A stretch of DNA of 64,000 nt from Nocardia arthritidis (GTDB taxonomy: Bacteria > Actinomycetota > Actinomycetes > Mycobacteriales > Mycobacteriaceae), in contig NZ_CP046172.1 in the NCBI RefSeq assembly GCF_011801145.1, positions 2,480,001 through 2,544,000 on the forward strand. The letters run 5' to 3'. The notes below the pieces were generated by a model. The model saw nothing but the letters and a program-made list of their open reading frames with translations, made no database searches and was not told where the DNA came from. The position numbers were made by a program, and so were the translations under genes. Below are positions 25,321 through 33,767 of the stretch, in pieces; position 1 is the first letter of the stretch; every line of letters starts with the position of its first letter.

Positions 25321-25608
25321 ATGACGGCGGATCCAGCGAAGCTGGCCGAGATCGAGGTGCTGCTGATCGAGGACGGGCTGACCGACGAGGAGCTGATCGA
25401 CAAGCTGCGCGAGGTCGGCATGCCAGAAGTCGCCTACAGGATATCCACCGTGGATCGTGACGAAGGGCTGTTCGACACCCTGCGTGAGGTGGGCATGCCA
25501 GAGGTGGTCCACAGAATATCCCGCGCAGACGAGAGGCTGATCGATCGCCTGCGCGAAATGGGCATGCCACGAATGGCCCGCAGGATATCCGGGCTGCTGC
25601 AGCGATGA
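25321..25608 (+). CDS. Small protein built of three tandem repeats, unknown function
   Basis: A 95-residue soluble, charged, helical protein. The unit of about 26-29 residues occurs three times: ELIDKLREVGMPEVAYRIS, GLFDTLREVGMPEVVHRIS and RLIDRLREMGMPRMARRIS. Each is an amphipathic helix, then GMP, then a second short helix ending RIS. An N-terminal MTADPAKLAEIEVLLIEDGL resembles half of another unit. No signal peptide or membrane segment. The ATG has a GAGGGAG nearby. The architecture suggests a small alpha-solenoid or binding scaffold. I recognise no family. Confidence 0.75.
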   Translation: MTADPAKLAEIEVLLIEDGLTDEELIDKLREVGMPEVAYRISTVDRDEGLFDTLREVGMPEVVHRISRADERLIDRLREMGMPRMARRISGLLQR

Positions 25609-25724
25609 CCACCCGCCAGGACCGTACAACTCGAACGCCCGGAACGCGGTGTGGTCTCGGGGAAAGCCATCCACCGCATGATCAACGACGCTTGAAACGG
25701 AGCAGCGCCCACCGTCGGTGGCGG

Positions 25725-26501
25725 TCAGATATGGCAATCGACATTGGCGAGCCAGGTGCCGGGCGGGAGCAGGGAGACCTGCCCCCAATAGAACACGGCC
25801 CATCCAGTGGCCGAGTCGGGGTCGGTCGTCCACCTGTTTTCGCGCTCATGCCAGACACCGTCGAGGGTCAGCAGAGTTACGGAAGGCGTGTGCGAGGCCG
25901 GGTCGATGTCGCACAAACGAGCCAGATCGGTTGCGCGAAGGCCGGGTTCCGCGTGTAGAGGGTCCTCGGGCAGGCCGATCTCACCTCGCAATCTCCGCTC
26001 CATCGCAACGATGTTGACGCCGCCGCACGGTTCGACTGCTGCCGAGACCCTGACAGCATCGTCGACGAGTGTCCAGCGGCCACGGTATCGGCCGCCCAAA
26101 GCCCAGGCGTCCCAACGGCTTCGGGGGTTGTCCTCGGAATACACCTCACCGGCGGGACCGATATCGTCCCGCGCGTAAACAGTGATCGCGTCGGCATAGA
26201 CTTGCTCGTCGCTCCACCGCAACTGCTCGGGGAAGTTTCGAAGATACTCGAGGTGCTGCGGATGGTCGACATGTTTCGCCCGATACGCTTCAGGGTCCGA
26301 GACGTATTCCGCATACCGTGTGTCACGGTATTCCAGGATTTCCCGCCTGCGATGCTCGATCAGTTCGGCCTTGGTGAACTCCACATACCGCGGCACCACG
26401 AGATTCTCATCGAACGGAGCCAGTACCTCCGTCAGGACACGCTCAAGATCATCGGGGGCAGTCTCCCCCGGAAGCGCCACCGTCACCGCGAAATGAACCA
26501 C
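25725..26501 (-). CDS. Phage/mobile-element-type hypothetical protein
   Basis: A 258-residue soluble protein starting MVHFAVTVALPGETAPDDLE, with a highly charged middle (AELIEHRRREILEYRDTRYA) and RSRWDAWALGGRYRGRWTLV in the centre. The layout of an opening HF-V-V strand, a charged helical insert and a W-x6-GGR(Y/W)-G motif resembles proteins I associate with actinobacteriophages and integrative elements, whose function is unknown. It lies in the IS-remnant-rich patch. Family assignment is from memory of pattern only. Confidence 0.7.
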   Translation of the reverse strand: MVHFAVTVALPGETAPDDLERVLTEVLAPFDENLVVPRYVEFTKAELIEHRRREILEYRDTRYAEYVSDPEAYRAKHVDHPQHLEYLRNFPEQLRWSDEQVYADAITVYARDDIGPAGEVYSEDNPRSRWDAWALGGRYRGRWTLVDDAVRVSAAVEPCGGVNIVAMERRLRGEIGLPEDPLHAEPGLRATDLARLCDIDPASHTPSVTLLTLDGVWHERENRWTTDPDSATGWAVFYWGQVSLLPPGTWLANVDCHI

Positions 26502-26714
26502 AGTGTCCGGACGGTAACCCAGTCTTCGAATCGGACCCCAATCGGCTTGTGCGGATGTTCTGCGGCGCAGTCGATCTCACCCGTAAAGCGCTCGCCCGGC
26601 GGCACTTTCGGACGTCGGCGCGAGTCAGCTGACCGTGAGAGACGAACAAATGGCCGGGTTGTTCCTATGGCATGCCGACGTGTCGACACCGACCCCGTCG
26701 TGCGCAGGCACGGG

Positions 26715-27119
26715 TTATTTCAGTTGCAGGTTAACCGAGTCTCCCGGGGTCACACGGCGACCGTGAACATCGCGAACGAAAGCGGCGTTGACCGTTACCC
26801 GGGCTCCCTTGGGTACGGACGACCATTTGGCGTAGATGGTGACAGTGATCGTGTGTCGGGCGTCGTCACAATCCAGCCGATCATCGTCAGACCCGCTCAC
26901 AGAGAAGTCTTTGGACGCGTGGACGCCCGCGTGCATGCCGAATACGTTGGTCCAGGTGCCGGGACATTGATAATCGACCGTGATGTCCACCCGGTCGTTG
27001 CCGATGCGGGTGATCGCGGTGGGGGTGGCCTTATAGGTGACCGCATGGGCGGCCGGGGCTGCGGCGATCAGGCCGACCGCGCCGGCGGCGGCACCGATTG
27101 GGCCGATGATGGTGCGCAT
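26715..27119 (-). CDS. Small secreted protein
   Basis: A 134-residue exported protein. ATG 27119 has GGGAG about 9 nt upstream. Residues 1-26 are a signal peptide (MRTIIGPIGAAAGAVGLIAA, cleavage near AHA). The mature part has two Cys (DYQCPGTW and RLDCDD) probably forming a disulfide, and a basic KWSSVPKGARVTVNAAFVRD strand pattern. Family unrecognised. Confidence 0.75.
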   Translation of the reverse strand: MRTIIGPIGAAAGAVGLIAAAPAAHAVTYKATPTAITRIGNDRVDITVDYQCPGTWTNVFGMHAGVHASKDFSVSGSDDDRLDCDDARHTITVTIYAKWSSVPKGARVTVNAAFVRDVHGRRVTPGDSVNLQLK

Positions 27120-27348
27120 TGATGTGCTCCCGTTTGTCAGTGTGAAACGTGAACAGTCGAGGACGGATAGTCGGCAGACGGGGCCGCCGCAATGGTCCTG
27201 ACCAGACAACCGACTACGGCCAGTCGACCCCACGCTGTTGTGCACCCGCCTCCGAAGCGCCTCTGGATCGAAAACCGTTGACACGACTCTGGATTCGTAC
27301 CGGACGAAAAATCAGATGGGTCTTCGGACGTGTGCGCACCGTGGCATA

Positions 27349-27640
27349 CATCACAAAATCGGCATGAGCGAGTGCGAGCGAGATCGACTGGCGGCCAACG
27401 GCTACGGCCCACTTCAACGACTGGAACGCAGGCATTTCGTGCGTTGACCGCCGGTAGCGGTGGCGCAATACAGGCGGCCAGATTCGGTCACTTGATCGGA
27501 CGGGACCCCTCGGTGTGATCGCCGATGGCGATGCCCTGGATTTGGAGGTGCACCGATTCCGAATCCTGTACAACATGATTCGGACGCACCAGGCGCTCGG
27601 TGACCGAACGCCCAGCGTGGCCGACGCCAGTCTCGACCAG
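27349..27640 (+). mobile_element. Decayed transposase end, copy 1
   Basis: Frame 27515-27640 encodes EVHRFRILYNMIRTHQALGD followed by RTPS, the C-terminal signature of rve/DDE transposases (H-QALG-RTP). The catalytic DDE core is missing. A second segment (27349-27430, containing CTGGCGGCCAACGGCTACGG) matches 28290-28365, and 27541-27615 matches 28203-28278. Only fragments of an IS3/IS481-like element remain; no terminal inverted repeats found. Confidence 0.6.
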
Positions 27641-27650
27641 TCCGTTCTTC

Positions 27651-27971
27651 TCAGAGGTGGCTGTCGATCCAAGCCATCAGTTGGGACTTGCTTTGGGGTC
27701 CCGTCTTCTCGCTCTCGACGGCCCCGTCCCTGAACAGGAGAAAGGCCGGGAGTCCCCTTACGTTGAATTTGGCAGGGGTTGCTTGGTTGTCGTCGACATC
27801 GAGCTTGAAGACTCCGAGCTGGTTCCCGTACTGCGTTCTGATGTCTTCGAGGACGGGCTCTACCACCTTGCAGGGGTTAGACCACGAGGTCCTGAACATC
27901 ACCAGCGTTATCACGGGAGCGTTCAGGACGTCTTCCTCGAACGAGGGGTCGGTTGTGAAAGCAATAGACAT
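27651..27971 (-). CDS. Thioredoxin-like protein lacking the first active-site Cys
   Basis: A 106-residue thioredoxin fold, full family length. ATG 27971 has GGGAG upstream. It has VMFRTSWSNPCKVVEPVLED, LGVFKLDVDDNQATPAKFNV and the cis-Pro in RGLPAFLLFRDG. The canonical WCGPC is WSNPC: the nucleophilic N-terminal Cys is Ser (TCT, one base from TGT) while the second Cys remains. It therefore cannot do standard dithiol exchange and may be a chaperone-like or monothiol variant. It lies between two decayed transposase copies and next to the 111-residue acidic protein at 28374, transcribed in the same direction; horizontal acquisition is plausible. Confidence 0.82.
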   Translation of the reverse strand: MSIAFTTDPSFEEDVLNAPVITLVMFRTSWSNPCKVVEPVLEDIRTQYGNQLGVFKLDVDDNQATPAKFNVRGLPAFLLFRDGAVESEKTGPQSKSQLMAWIDSHL

Positions 27972-28199
27972 AACGACTCCCGGACTCGTGGACAAGTAGG
28001 CGCCAGTATGAGACCCCGGCCGCAGCGCCTGGGTCGAAACCGGCCAGTACCAACATCATTCGAGACGAGAGCGGCATCCAGCCGAGCCGCATCGGTTCCA
28101 CTGGCGGCAACGCGGTACGCGCTACGGCGGCGCGCCAGCCCCTCCATCCTCGCCGAGTCGTGTCGAAAACTTGACGCACGACATCGGTCCAGTACGTCG

Positions 28200-28365
28200 G
28201 ACTTCGTAGAGGTGCACCGATTCCGGATCCTGTACAACACCCGTCCGGCCGCATCAAGCCCTCGGCGACCGAACTTCCCACACCGGCAATATCGGATGTT
28301 CGCGAGATCAGCTGGCGGCCAACGACTACGGCTCGCGTGCCCGACCGGAACGCGTAGTTCTGCGC
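28200..28365 (+). mobile_element. Decayed transposase end, copy 2
   Basis: 28203-28278 (AGGTGCACCGATTCCGGATC then CTGTACAACA) matches 27541-27615 and reads EVHRFRILYNT before the frame is lost. 28290-28365 matches 27349-27430. The order of the two matching segments is reversed relative to copy 1. No intact gene. Confidence 0.55.
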
Positions 28366-28373
28366 TCGCCCCG

Positions 28374-28709
28374 TCAGCCCAAGTCCTTGACGGACGTGAA
28401 CTCCGAGGCCTCGTCCGCTATGTCCGGCTGCCGACCGAGGGTGAACTGGCCCCAGCGTTCGCTGGCGAGCCCGACAATGGCAGTGCGGCCTTCCGGCGTC
28501 ACCGTGACGGGGCTGTAGACAGCGATCACATTGCCGTCTTCGTTCAGAACAGGGATACGCACCGGAATGCCGGTCCCGCCAGTCGCCTCGAGCGTGACTT
28601 GACCATCCTGCTCAGCCAAATGGAGCGTGGCCTTCTCATCCTCGCTGACTGGAGTCGGCGCGATGATTACGAGATCCTGCGCTTCGCTGGGTTGTGCCTG
28701 CTCAGTCAT
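28374..28709 (-). CDS. Small acidic hypothetical protein
   Basis: A 111-residue soluble acidic protein starting MTEQAQPSEAQDLVIIAPTP, followed by a beta-rich stretch (DGQVTLEATGGTGIPVRIPV, then YSPVTVTPEGRTAIVGLASE). No Cys, membrane segment or signal peptide. It lies upstream of and in the same direction as the thioredoxin-like gene, separated by the second transposase remnant. The family is not recognised. Confidence 0.65.
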   Translation of the reverse strand: MTEQAQPSEAQDLVIIAPTPVSEDEKATLHLAEQDGQVTLEATGGTGIPVRIPVLNEDGNVIAVYSPVTVTPEGRTAIVGLASERWGQFTLGRQPDIADEASEFTSVKDLG

Positions 28710-29215
28710 GAATGTCCCTCTTCCTGTGCCGGACTGGACCTTCGGACACTCCGATGGTCCCACCTCCAAGAAGATCACATAGACTCAGCCGCAACATGAT
28801 TCAGGCCGATTGGCCTCGAGTTGGGTCGACGACTCGGTCGCGCTCGGCCGAAAGCCCCCCGATTGAGCCACACCTGCTGGCGACCGGCTGACTGCGAGCA
28901 CGTCTCGCCGTGACAACGGGCTACACACACTCATCGGCATGTGCGTGCGTTGGAAGACCGTGCCGCTCAACTGATCTGAGCGGTTGACCGACGCGCACCA
29001 TGCGGCATGAGCGTGCACTTTTCCCGCTAGTGTCCCGCTAGTGCTTTTGGTGGTTAACCCGAGGCAGCTGCTGAGTATTTGGGCTGTCGCCCAGGGCGTG
29101 CTGAGGCTGCTGCTGAATGACCGACTGCCGGGTCTGCGTTCGGGTCCGATCAGGCGCTCGAGGGCATGGGATCTGCACGTGCAATTCCTTTACATGCCAA
29201 GGGATTCCAAGTATC
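28710..29215. other. Non-coding region with dispersed repeat copy 2
   Basis: No convincing gene. 28934-29000 (ATCGGCATGTGCGTGCGTTG, then GAGCGGTTGACCGACGC) is the second copy of the repeat at 24108. Just after it a short tandem repeat, CCCGCTAGTG-T-CCCGCTAGTG, occurs at about 29023-29043. The rest is featureless to me. Confidence 0.45.
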
Positions 29216-29947
29216 GTGCCGCACGTGCGCGAGCGATACGGTATCGATGCTCCCAAGGTCGTTGCCGGATTCTCCGCAGTAGCCCTTCTTCTTACAGCCC
29301 TGGTGTTTCCGGTCACGCTGGTCATGAACATGACGTTCGGCTACACGGCAGCATGGGTGACCGGAATCGCACTCGGCGGCTACACGCTGGTCTTGTGGGC
29401 CAGCCTGGCATGGACCGTCGCGGGCAGTGTGGTGGGGAAGCGCCGTGAGTGGGCTTTGATGCTTGACGAGTTGTCGCTGCGCGGGGACGAACGGGTGCTC
29501 GAAGTCGGCCCTGGGCGCGGAGCGGTACTGGTCCAGATCGCCCAGAGACTGACCACTGGCCGGGCTGTCGGGATCGACCTGTGGCGTACACAGGACCAGA
29601 GCGGGAATTCCCAGAAATGGCTGCTGGACAACGCCCACACCGCTGGTGTCGCTGACCGGATCGAAGCGCACACTGGCGATATGCGCTCGTTGCCGTTCCC
29701 GGACGCATCGTTCGACCTCACGGTAGCGAGCCTGGCAATCCACAACGTACCTGCCGCCGACCAGGAGAAGGTGGTCACGGAACTCGTCCGGGTCCTGAAA
29801 CCAGGAGGGCGAGTAGTGATTCTGGACTTCCGGCAGATCGAGCAGTTGGCCGCTGCATTGCGGGAGGCTGGCGCGCGCGAGATCACAGTCAGCAACCGCC
29901 GGTGGCGTGTACACCCGTCCGTCCGCGTGGTGCGGGCGGCAGTCTGA
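29216..29947 (+). CDS. Membrane-anchored class I SAM methyltransferase
   Basis: A 243-residue protein. Residues ~15-65 form two transmembrane helices (VAGFSAVALLLTALVFPVTL and YTLVLWASLAWTVAGSVVG). From about residue 80 there is a cytoplasmic Rossmann methyltransferase: motif I VLEVGPGRGAVLVQIA, the acidic GRAVGIDLW, HTGDMRSLPFPDASFDLTVA and the post-motif LKPGGRVVILDF. Start GTG 29216 gives a protein beginning MPHVRERYGIDAPK; AAGGGA lies 11 nt upstream, a little far. The substrate may be a lipid or quinone-like molecule near the membrane (inference). Confidence 0.85.
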   Translation: MPHVRERYGIDAPKVVAGFSAVALLLTALVFPVTLVMNMTFGYTAAWVTGIALGGYTLVLWASLAWTVAGSVVGKRREWALMLDELSLRGDERVLEVGPGRGAVLVQIAQRLTTGRAVGIDLWRTQDQSGNSQKWLLDNAHTAGVADRIEAHTGDMRSLPFPDASFDLTVASLAIHNVPAADQEKVVTELVRVLKPGGRVVILDFRQIEQLAAALREAGAREITVSNRRWRVHPSVRVVRAAV

Positions 29948-30320
29948 ATTACCCTGACGCGACCCTGGATGCCCCCACTACCGCCGTCGCGCAGCTGCGC
30001 CACGTTCCGCCGGATGCTCCTACCACGGCAGCAACCGCACTGTCGGAATTTTCATGGAGCGAGCGCTCGCGCTCATCGGCATTATCACGCGCTCGGGGTA
30101 CTGGCTAACGATGTGCTCTGCTACGCGAACTGGCGCGTACCGGAATCGGAACTGGCCTTCCGTAGGGAATTTCACTGGCCGCTGTCAGCATGGCCGAAGA
30201 GGTCGACCCTGGCGAATAGTCGGCAGGCGTGCGCGCCTATCGGGTGTTCGTCAAGCGACGCCGTGGTCGATCTCGTTGGCGCACAACACGATCACCGTTC
30301 TCGGCATCTGAGAAGGTGGT
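29948..30320. other. Non-coding gap
   Basis: No gene supported; an 85-codon frame at 30054 has poor codon bias. It contains an inverted repeat GAGCGAGCGCTCGC around 30057-30070. Otherwise nothing noted. Confidence 0.4.
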
Positions 30321-31184
30321 TCAGTGGGGAGGCCCGGGCGGCGGGAAAGGCATGCCGGAGTTGGCGTTTGGGGTAGGTCCCTGCGGTGAGTAGGGCGTGC
30401 CGTAGTTGGGGTGTGGGGCAGGTTGCTGTGGTGGATAGGGCATGCCGGGGTTGGGGTACGGGGTAGGTCCCTGCGGTGAGGACGGCGTGCCGTAGTTGGC
30501 CTGTGCGGGAAATCCCTGCGGTGGAAAAGGCATGCCGGAGTTGGGGTATCCCGGTGGCGGATACGGCATGGCGTAGGGGAGAGGGTGCCCGGCCGAGGTG
30601 CGCGAAGCGTTTCCGGTCACTGCGGTGGCGATCAATGCGACGAGCAGCAACGGTGCCGCCACCAGATACACCAGGCGGAAACTGGCCACGTCCGAAATCA
30701 GTTGGCCGACAACGGGTGCAATCACCGCCGACACGATTGCGAGTGCCGCCACCACCGCGGCCGCGAGACCGCGCCGACTGCCGAGTCGAAACGTCAGCGC
30801 CGCCACCACTCCGACGGCCGCGCCTGTGCCGAGACCGCCGAGCACGCGGCCCGCCAGCAGCATGGCGCCGTTGACCATGAACGCGGTCAGCACCGTGCCG
30901 ACGAGCATGAGGCCGATCGCGGGCAGCGTCACCGCCCTCGGGAATCGCCCGCCCACCAGCACTCCGAGCGCGACGGCGGGCAGCGCCGCGACCAGATAGG
31001 CGACGACGCAGGTCAACAGCACCGTCTGGGCGGTCAGGTTCAGCTGGAACTGGATCGGTGACCTTCCGTCGAACTGGTAGACGACCGTCAGCATGGCCAG
31101 GCCGATCATCGTGGCGAACCCGGGTCCGATCAGCGTCCCGGCGCTTGGGCGCGGGTCGGTCCGCTGCGGCGGCATAACGTACAT
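30321..31184 (-). CDS. MFS-like short membrane protein with Pro/Gly/Tyr-rich repetitive tail
   Basis: About 287 residues. The first ~200 form five or six hydrophobic helices resembling part of an MFS sugar-efflux transporter, with AGRVLGGLGTGAAVGVVAA as in the motif B/C region and FRLVYLVAAPLLLVALIATA. The last ~80 residues are a repetitive tail with units such as NSGMPFPPQG, NYGTPSSPQGPTPYP and NYGTPYSPQGPTP. A normal MFS protein has 12 helices, so this is a half-transporter or another small membrane family. Start uncertain: ATG 31184 or 31175, neither with a clear ribosome binding site. Confidence 0.65.
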   Translation of the reverse strand: MYVMPPQRTDPRPSAGTLIGPGFATMIGLAMLTVVYQFDGRSPIQFQLNLTAQTVLLTCVVAYLVAALPAVALGVLVGGRFPRAVTLPAIGLMLVGTVLTAFMVNGAMLLAGRVLGGLGTGAAVGVVAALTFRLGSRRGLAAAVVAALAIVSAVIAPVVGQLISDVASFRLVYLVAAPLLLVALIATAVTGNASRTSAGHPLPYAMPYPPPGYPNSGMPFPPQGFPAQANYGTPSSPQGPTPYPNPGMPYPPQQPAPHPNYGTPYSPQGPTPNANSGMPFPPPGPPH

Positions 31185-31264
31185 GCACACACCGTAGCTT
31201 CGGTCCGATCCGGTGGTGCATCCGAACGGAATCCGGCAGACCAGCGCGGTCTGCCGATTCGTTG

Positions 31265-32692
31265 TCATCTGACGGATTGCGCCGGGACGGCGGGGGCCGC
31301 ATCGACCATCGGGCGATCCCGCACCGGCCTGCGTGTCGTCAGCAGTGTCAGGACGAGAATGGCCGCGCCGCAACCGGTCACGATCCAGTAGGGCGACCGC
31401 ACCGCCTCGAGATAGCCCGCGCCCGGCCGGTGCAGACCCACCGTCAGGACCGCGCCCAACACCGCGACACCGAGCGCCTGGCCGAATTGCCTACTGGTGC
31501 CGATGATCGCCGCCGCGACCCCGGCCCGTTCGGCGGGCATACCGGCCATGGCCGAGTTCGTCAGCGGTGTATTCACAAGTCCGACACCGACTCCCAGGAG
31601 GATGTAGGCGATGAAGAGCAGGACGTCGCCGCGCTGCGCATCGAAACCCGCGAACAGCAGGCCCGCCAGCGTAATGGCGGAACCGGCCAGCAGCAGCGGC
31701 AGGCGCGCGCCGAATGACGCTGTCAGGCGGCCCGATAGCGGCGAGACGGCGATATTCGCCACGGCCATCGGCAACAGGTAGACACCGGTCATCAGCGCGG
31801 ACAATCCGCGTGCGTTCTGCAGATAAACCGTGCTGAGAAAGAGATATCCGCCGACCACGAAGTACGCGCACACCGCCATCACGCTCGCTCCGCTGAACGA
31901 AACACTATGGAAGGCACGCAGATCGATCAGCGGTTCGACGGTACGGTGCTCATGGCCGATCAGCGCGGCGATGGCGGCGAGTGCGAGCACTGCGCAGCCG
32001 AGGGTCCGCGGTGCGGCCCAGCCGGTGGTCGGCACCTCGATGATCGCGTAGGTCGACAGCGCCATCGCCGCGATCACCAGGATCTGACCGAGCCCGTCCA
32101 CCCGGCGCGGTTGCGGCGCACGGGATTCCGGCACGAAGCGGGCGGTCAAATAGAGCGTCACTACACCGATCGGCACGTTGAGCAGGAAGATCGAACGCCA
32201 GCCCGCCCACTGCACGAGCACCCCGCCGACCAGCGGACCGAGCGCCATGGATACGCCCATGATCGAACCCCACACCCCGATCGCGCGGGCGCGTTCCTTC
32301 GGCTCGGTGAACGTATTCGTAATGATCGACATCGCAACGGGATTGAGCATGCACCCGCCGATCGCCTGCACGACGCGAAAGGCGATGAGCCAGCCGAGTC
32401 CCGGTGCGAGCGAACACAGTAGCGAGCCGAGGGTGAAGACGGCGAGCCCGAGCTGGAACACCCGGCGCCAGCCGAGCCGGTCACCCATCGAACCGGCCAG
32501 CGTGAGCAGCGCCGCGAGGACGACGAGATAGCCGTCGACGGTCCACTGCAAACCCGCGAGGGTGGTGTGCAGGCCCTGTTGCATCGCGGGCAGCGCCACG
32601 TTGAGCACGGTATTGCCGAGATTGCCGACGAAGACGCTCATACAGCAGATCACCAGCACCAGCGCCGGTCTGCGCGTTGTTGTTTCGGACAT
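31265..32692 (-). CDS. MFS drug exporter, DHA2 (EmrB/QacA) family
   Basis: A 475-residue, ~14-TM proton-driven exporter. It has the N-terminal ICCMSVFVGNLGNTVLNVAL with LNVALPAMQ, motif A GSMGDRLGWRRVFQLG, and motif C ALGPLVGGVLVQWAGWRSIF. The coding start is ATG 32692 (MSETTTRRPA); the longer frame upstream is antisense to the XRE regulator. It is divergent from that regulator with about 100 bp between, which suggests local control. Drug or metabolite specificity unknown. Confidence 0.92.
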   Translation of the reverse strand: MSETTTRRPALVLVICCMSVFVGNLGNTVLNVALPAMQQGLHTTLAGLQWTVDGYLVVLAALLTLAGSMGDRLGWRRVFQLGLAVFTLGSLLCSLAPGLGWLIAFRVVQAIGGCMLNPVAMSIITNTFTEPKERARAIGVWGSIMGVSMALGPLVGGVLVQWAGWRSIFLLNVPIGVVTLYLTARFVPESRAPQPRRVDGLGQILVIAAMALSTYAIIEVPTTGWAAPRTLGCAVLALAAIAALIGHEHRTVEPLIDLRAFHSVSFSGASVMAVCAYFVVGGYLFLSTVYLQNARGLSALMTGVYLLPMAVANIAVSPLSGRLTASFGARLPLLLAGSAITLAGLLFAGFDAQRGDVLLFIAYILLGVGVGLVNTPLTNSAMAGMPAERAGVAAAIIGTSRQFGQALGVAVLGAVLTVGLHRPGAGYLEAVRSPYWIVTGCGAAILVLTLLTTRRPVRDRPMVDAAPAVPAQSVR

Positions 32693-32794
32693 GATCTCAG
32701 TCTTTCCAGCACACGCCGAGCTCCGGGACACCCTGGCGAGCGGGGCCCTGGCAGGGCCCCTTTGCGCCGATGCGGACAGGGCATACTTCGATGA

Positions 32795-33619
32795 GTGAGC
32801 AACAGGACGGCACTCGGCGAATTCCTCCAGTCCCGGCGCGCGCGGATCACCCCGCGGCAAGCGGGGCTGCCGCCGAGCGCGGGCCGCCGCCGCACCGCCG
32901 GGTTGCGCCGCGAAGAGGTCGCCATCCTGGCGGGAATAAGCATCGAGTACTACCGGCGTCTGGAACAGGGCAAACAACGTCATCCGGGTCCGGCCGTGCT
33001 GGCCGCGATAGCGGATGTGCTCGAACTGAACGAGGACGAGCGCCGCCATCTGACCGCGCTCGTGGAAAACGATCGACCGAACGAATCACCGGTTCCGGTG
33101 CAGCCGGTCCGCGCCGACGTCCGCCGAATGCTGGACATCGTCCACCCCTATCCGGCGTGTCTGCTCGGCCGCCGCAGCGATCTGCTCGGCGCGAATATCG
33201 CGGGCCTGCGCCTGTTCCCGGGTATCGAGGAATGGCCCGCCGAGTTCCGGAATACCGCCCGCTACACCTTCATGCATCCGAAAGCCCGAGCGGCATACGG
33301 CAATTGGGATGATGTGGCGGCCGGGGTCGTCGCCCACCTGCACGCGGTGGCAGGCACGCATCCCGGTGCCGCCGACATCGCCGAGCTGATCGACGAACTA
33401 TCCGGTCGCAGTCCGGAATTCACCGCTCTGTGGCAGCGTCACGATGTGCGGAACCGCACCAACGGCCAGAAGATCTACCGCCACCCCGATGTCGGCGAGA
33501 TGACGCTCACCTACGAGGCATACGAGGTGGGCCGCAGCGACGGCCAACGCTTGATCGTCTACCAGGCCGAGCCCGGCACCCCGGATCACGAGGCGATGCT
33601 GCGGCTTTCGCTCGAATAG
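32795..33619 (+). CDS. XRE-family regulator with MmyB-like C-terminal domain
   Basis: A 274-residue regulator. The HTH covers about residues 8-85 and carries the group's RRTAGLRREEVAILAGISIE followed by YYRRLEQGK. Residues ~105-270 form the MmyB-type PAS-like ligand domain (PYPACLLGRRSDLLGANIAG, FMHPKARAAYGNWDDVAA, LTYEAYEVGRSDGQRLIVYQ). The GTG start at 32795 is close to the transcription start expected in the divergent promoter. It is probably the regulator of the MFS exporter at 31265; homologues in this family bind small molecules or fatty acids. Confidence 0.92.
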   Translation: MSNRTALGEFLQSRRARITPRQAGLPPSAGRRRTAGLRREEVAILAGISIEYYRRLEQGKQRHPGPAVLAAIADVLELNEDERRHLTALVENDRPNESPVPVQPVRADVRRMLDIVHPYPACLLGRRSDLLGANIAGLRLFPGIEEWPAEFRNTARYTFMHPKARAAYGNWDDVAAGVVAHLHAVAGTHPGAADIAELIDELSGRSPEFTALWQRHDVRNRTNGQKIYRHPDVGEMTLTYEAYEVGRSDGQRLIVYQAEPGTPDHEAMLRLSLE

Positions 33620-33767
33620 CGGCAGCTCCATACTGCCCCAATACTTTTCGGGGCATCACCGCCATGTGCCGGAAATCCCGCCGCGATCCCGATACGCTGC
33701 GGGGTGGACCCGGCCGAGGCAGGGGTTTGCTCGGCCGGGCGGATATTTGGCCACATGCAGGGGATGT

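Noticed and set aside
30054..30311. 85-codon frame MERALALIGIITRSGYW... as a gene
   Set aside because: No ribosome binding site, weak codon bias and Arg-rich second half; considered non-coding.
30360..30560. Tandem DNA repeats near 30.4 kb as a CRISPR or satellite
   Set aside because: They encode the Pro/Gly/Tyr-rich tail of the membrane protein and are imperfect and in frame.
31265..33049. 594-codon version of the MFS exporter gene
   Set aside because: The 5' extension is antisense to the XRE regulator; the exporter fold begins just after ATG 32692.
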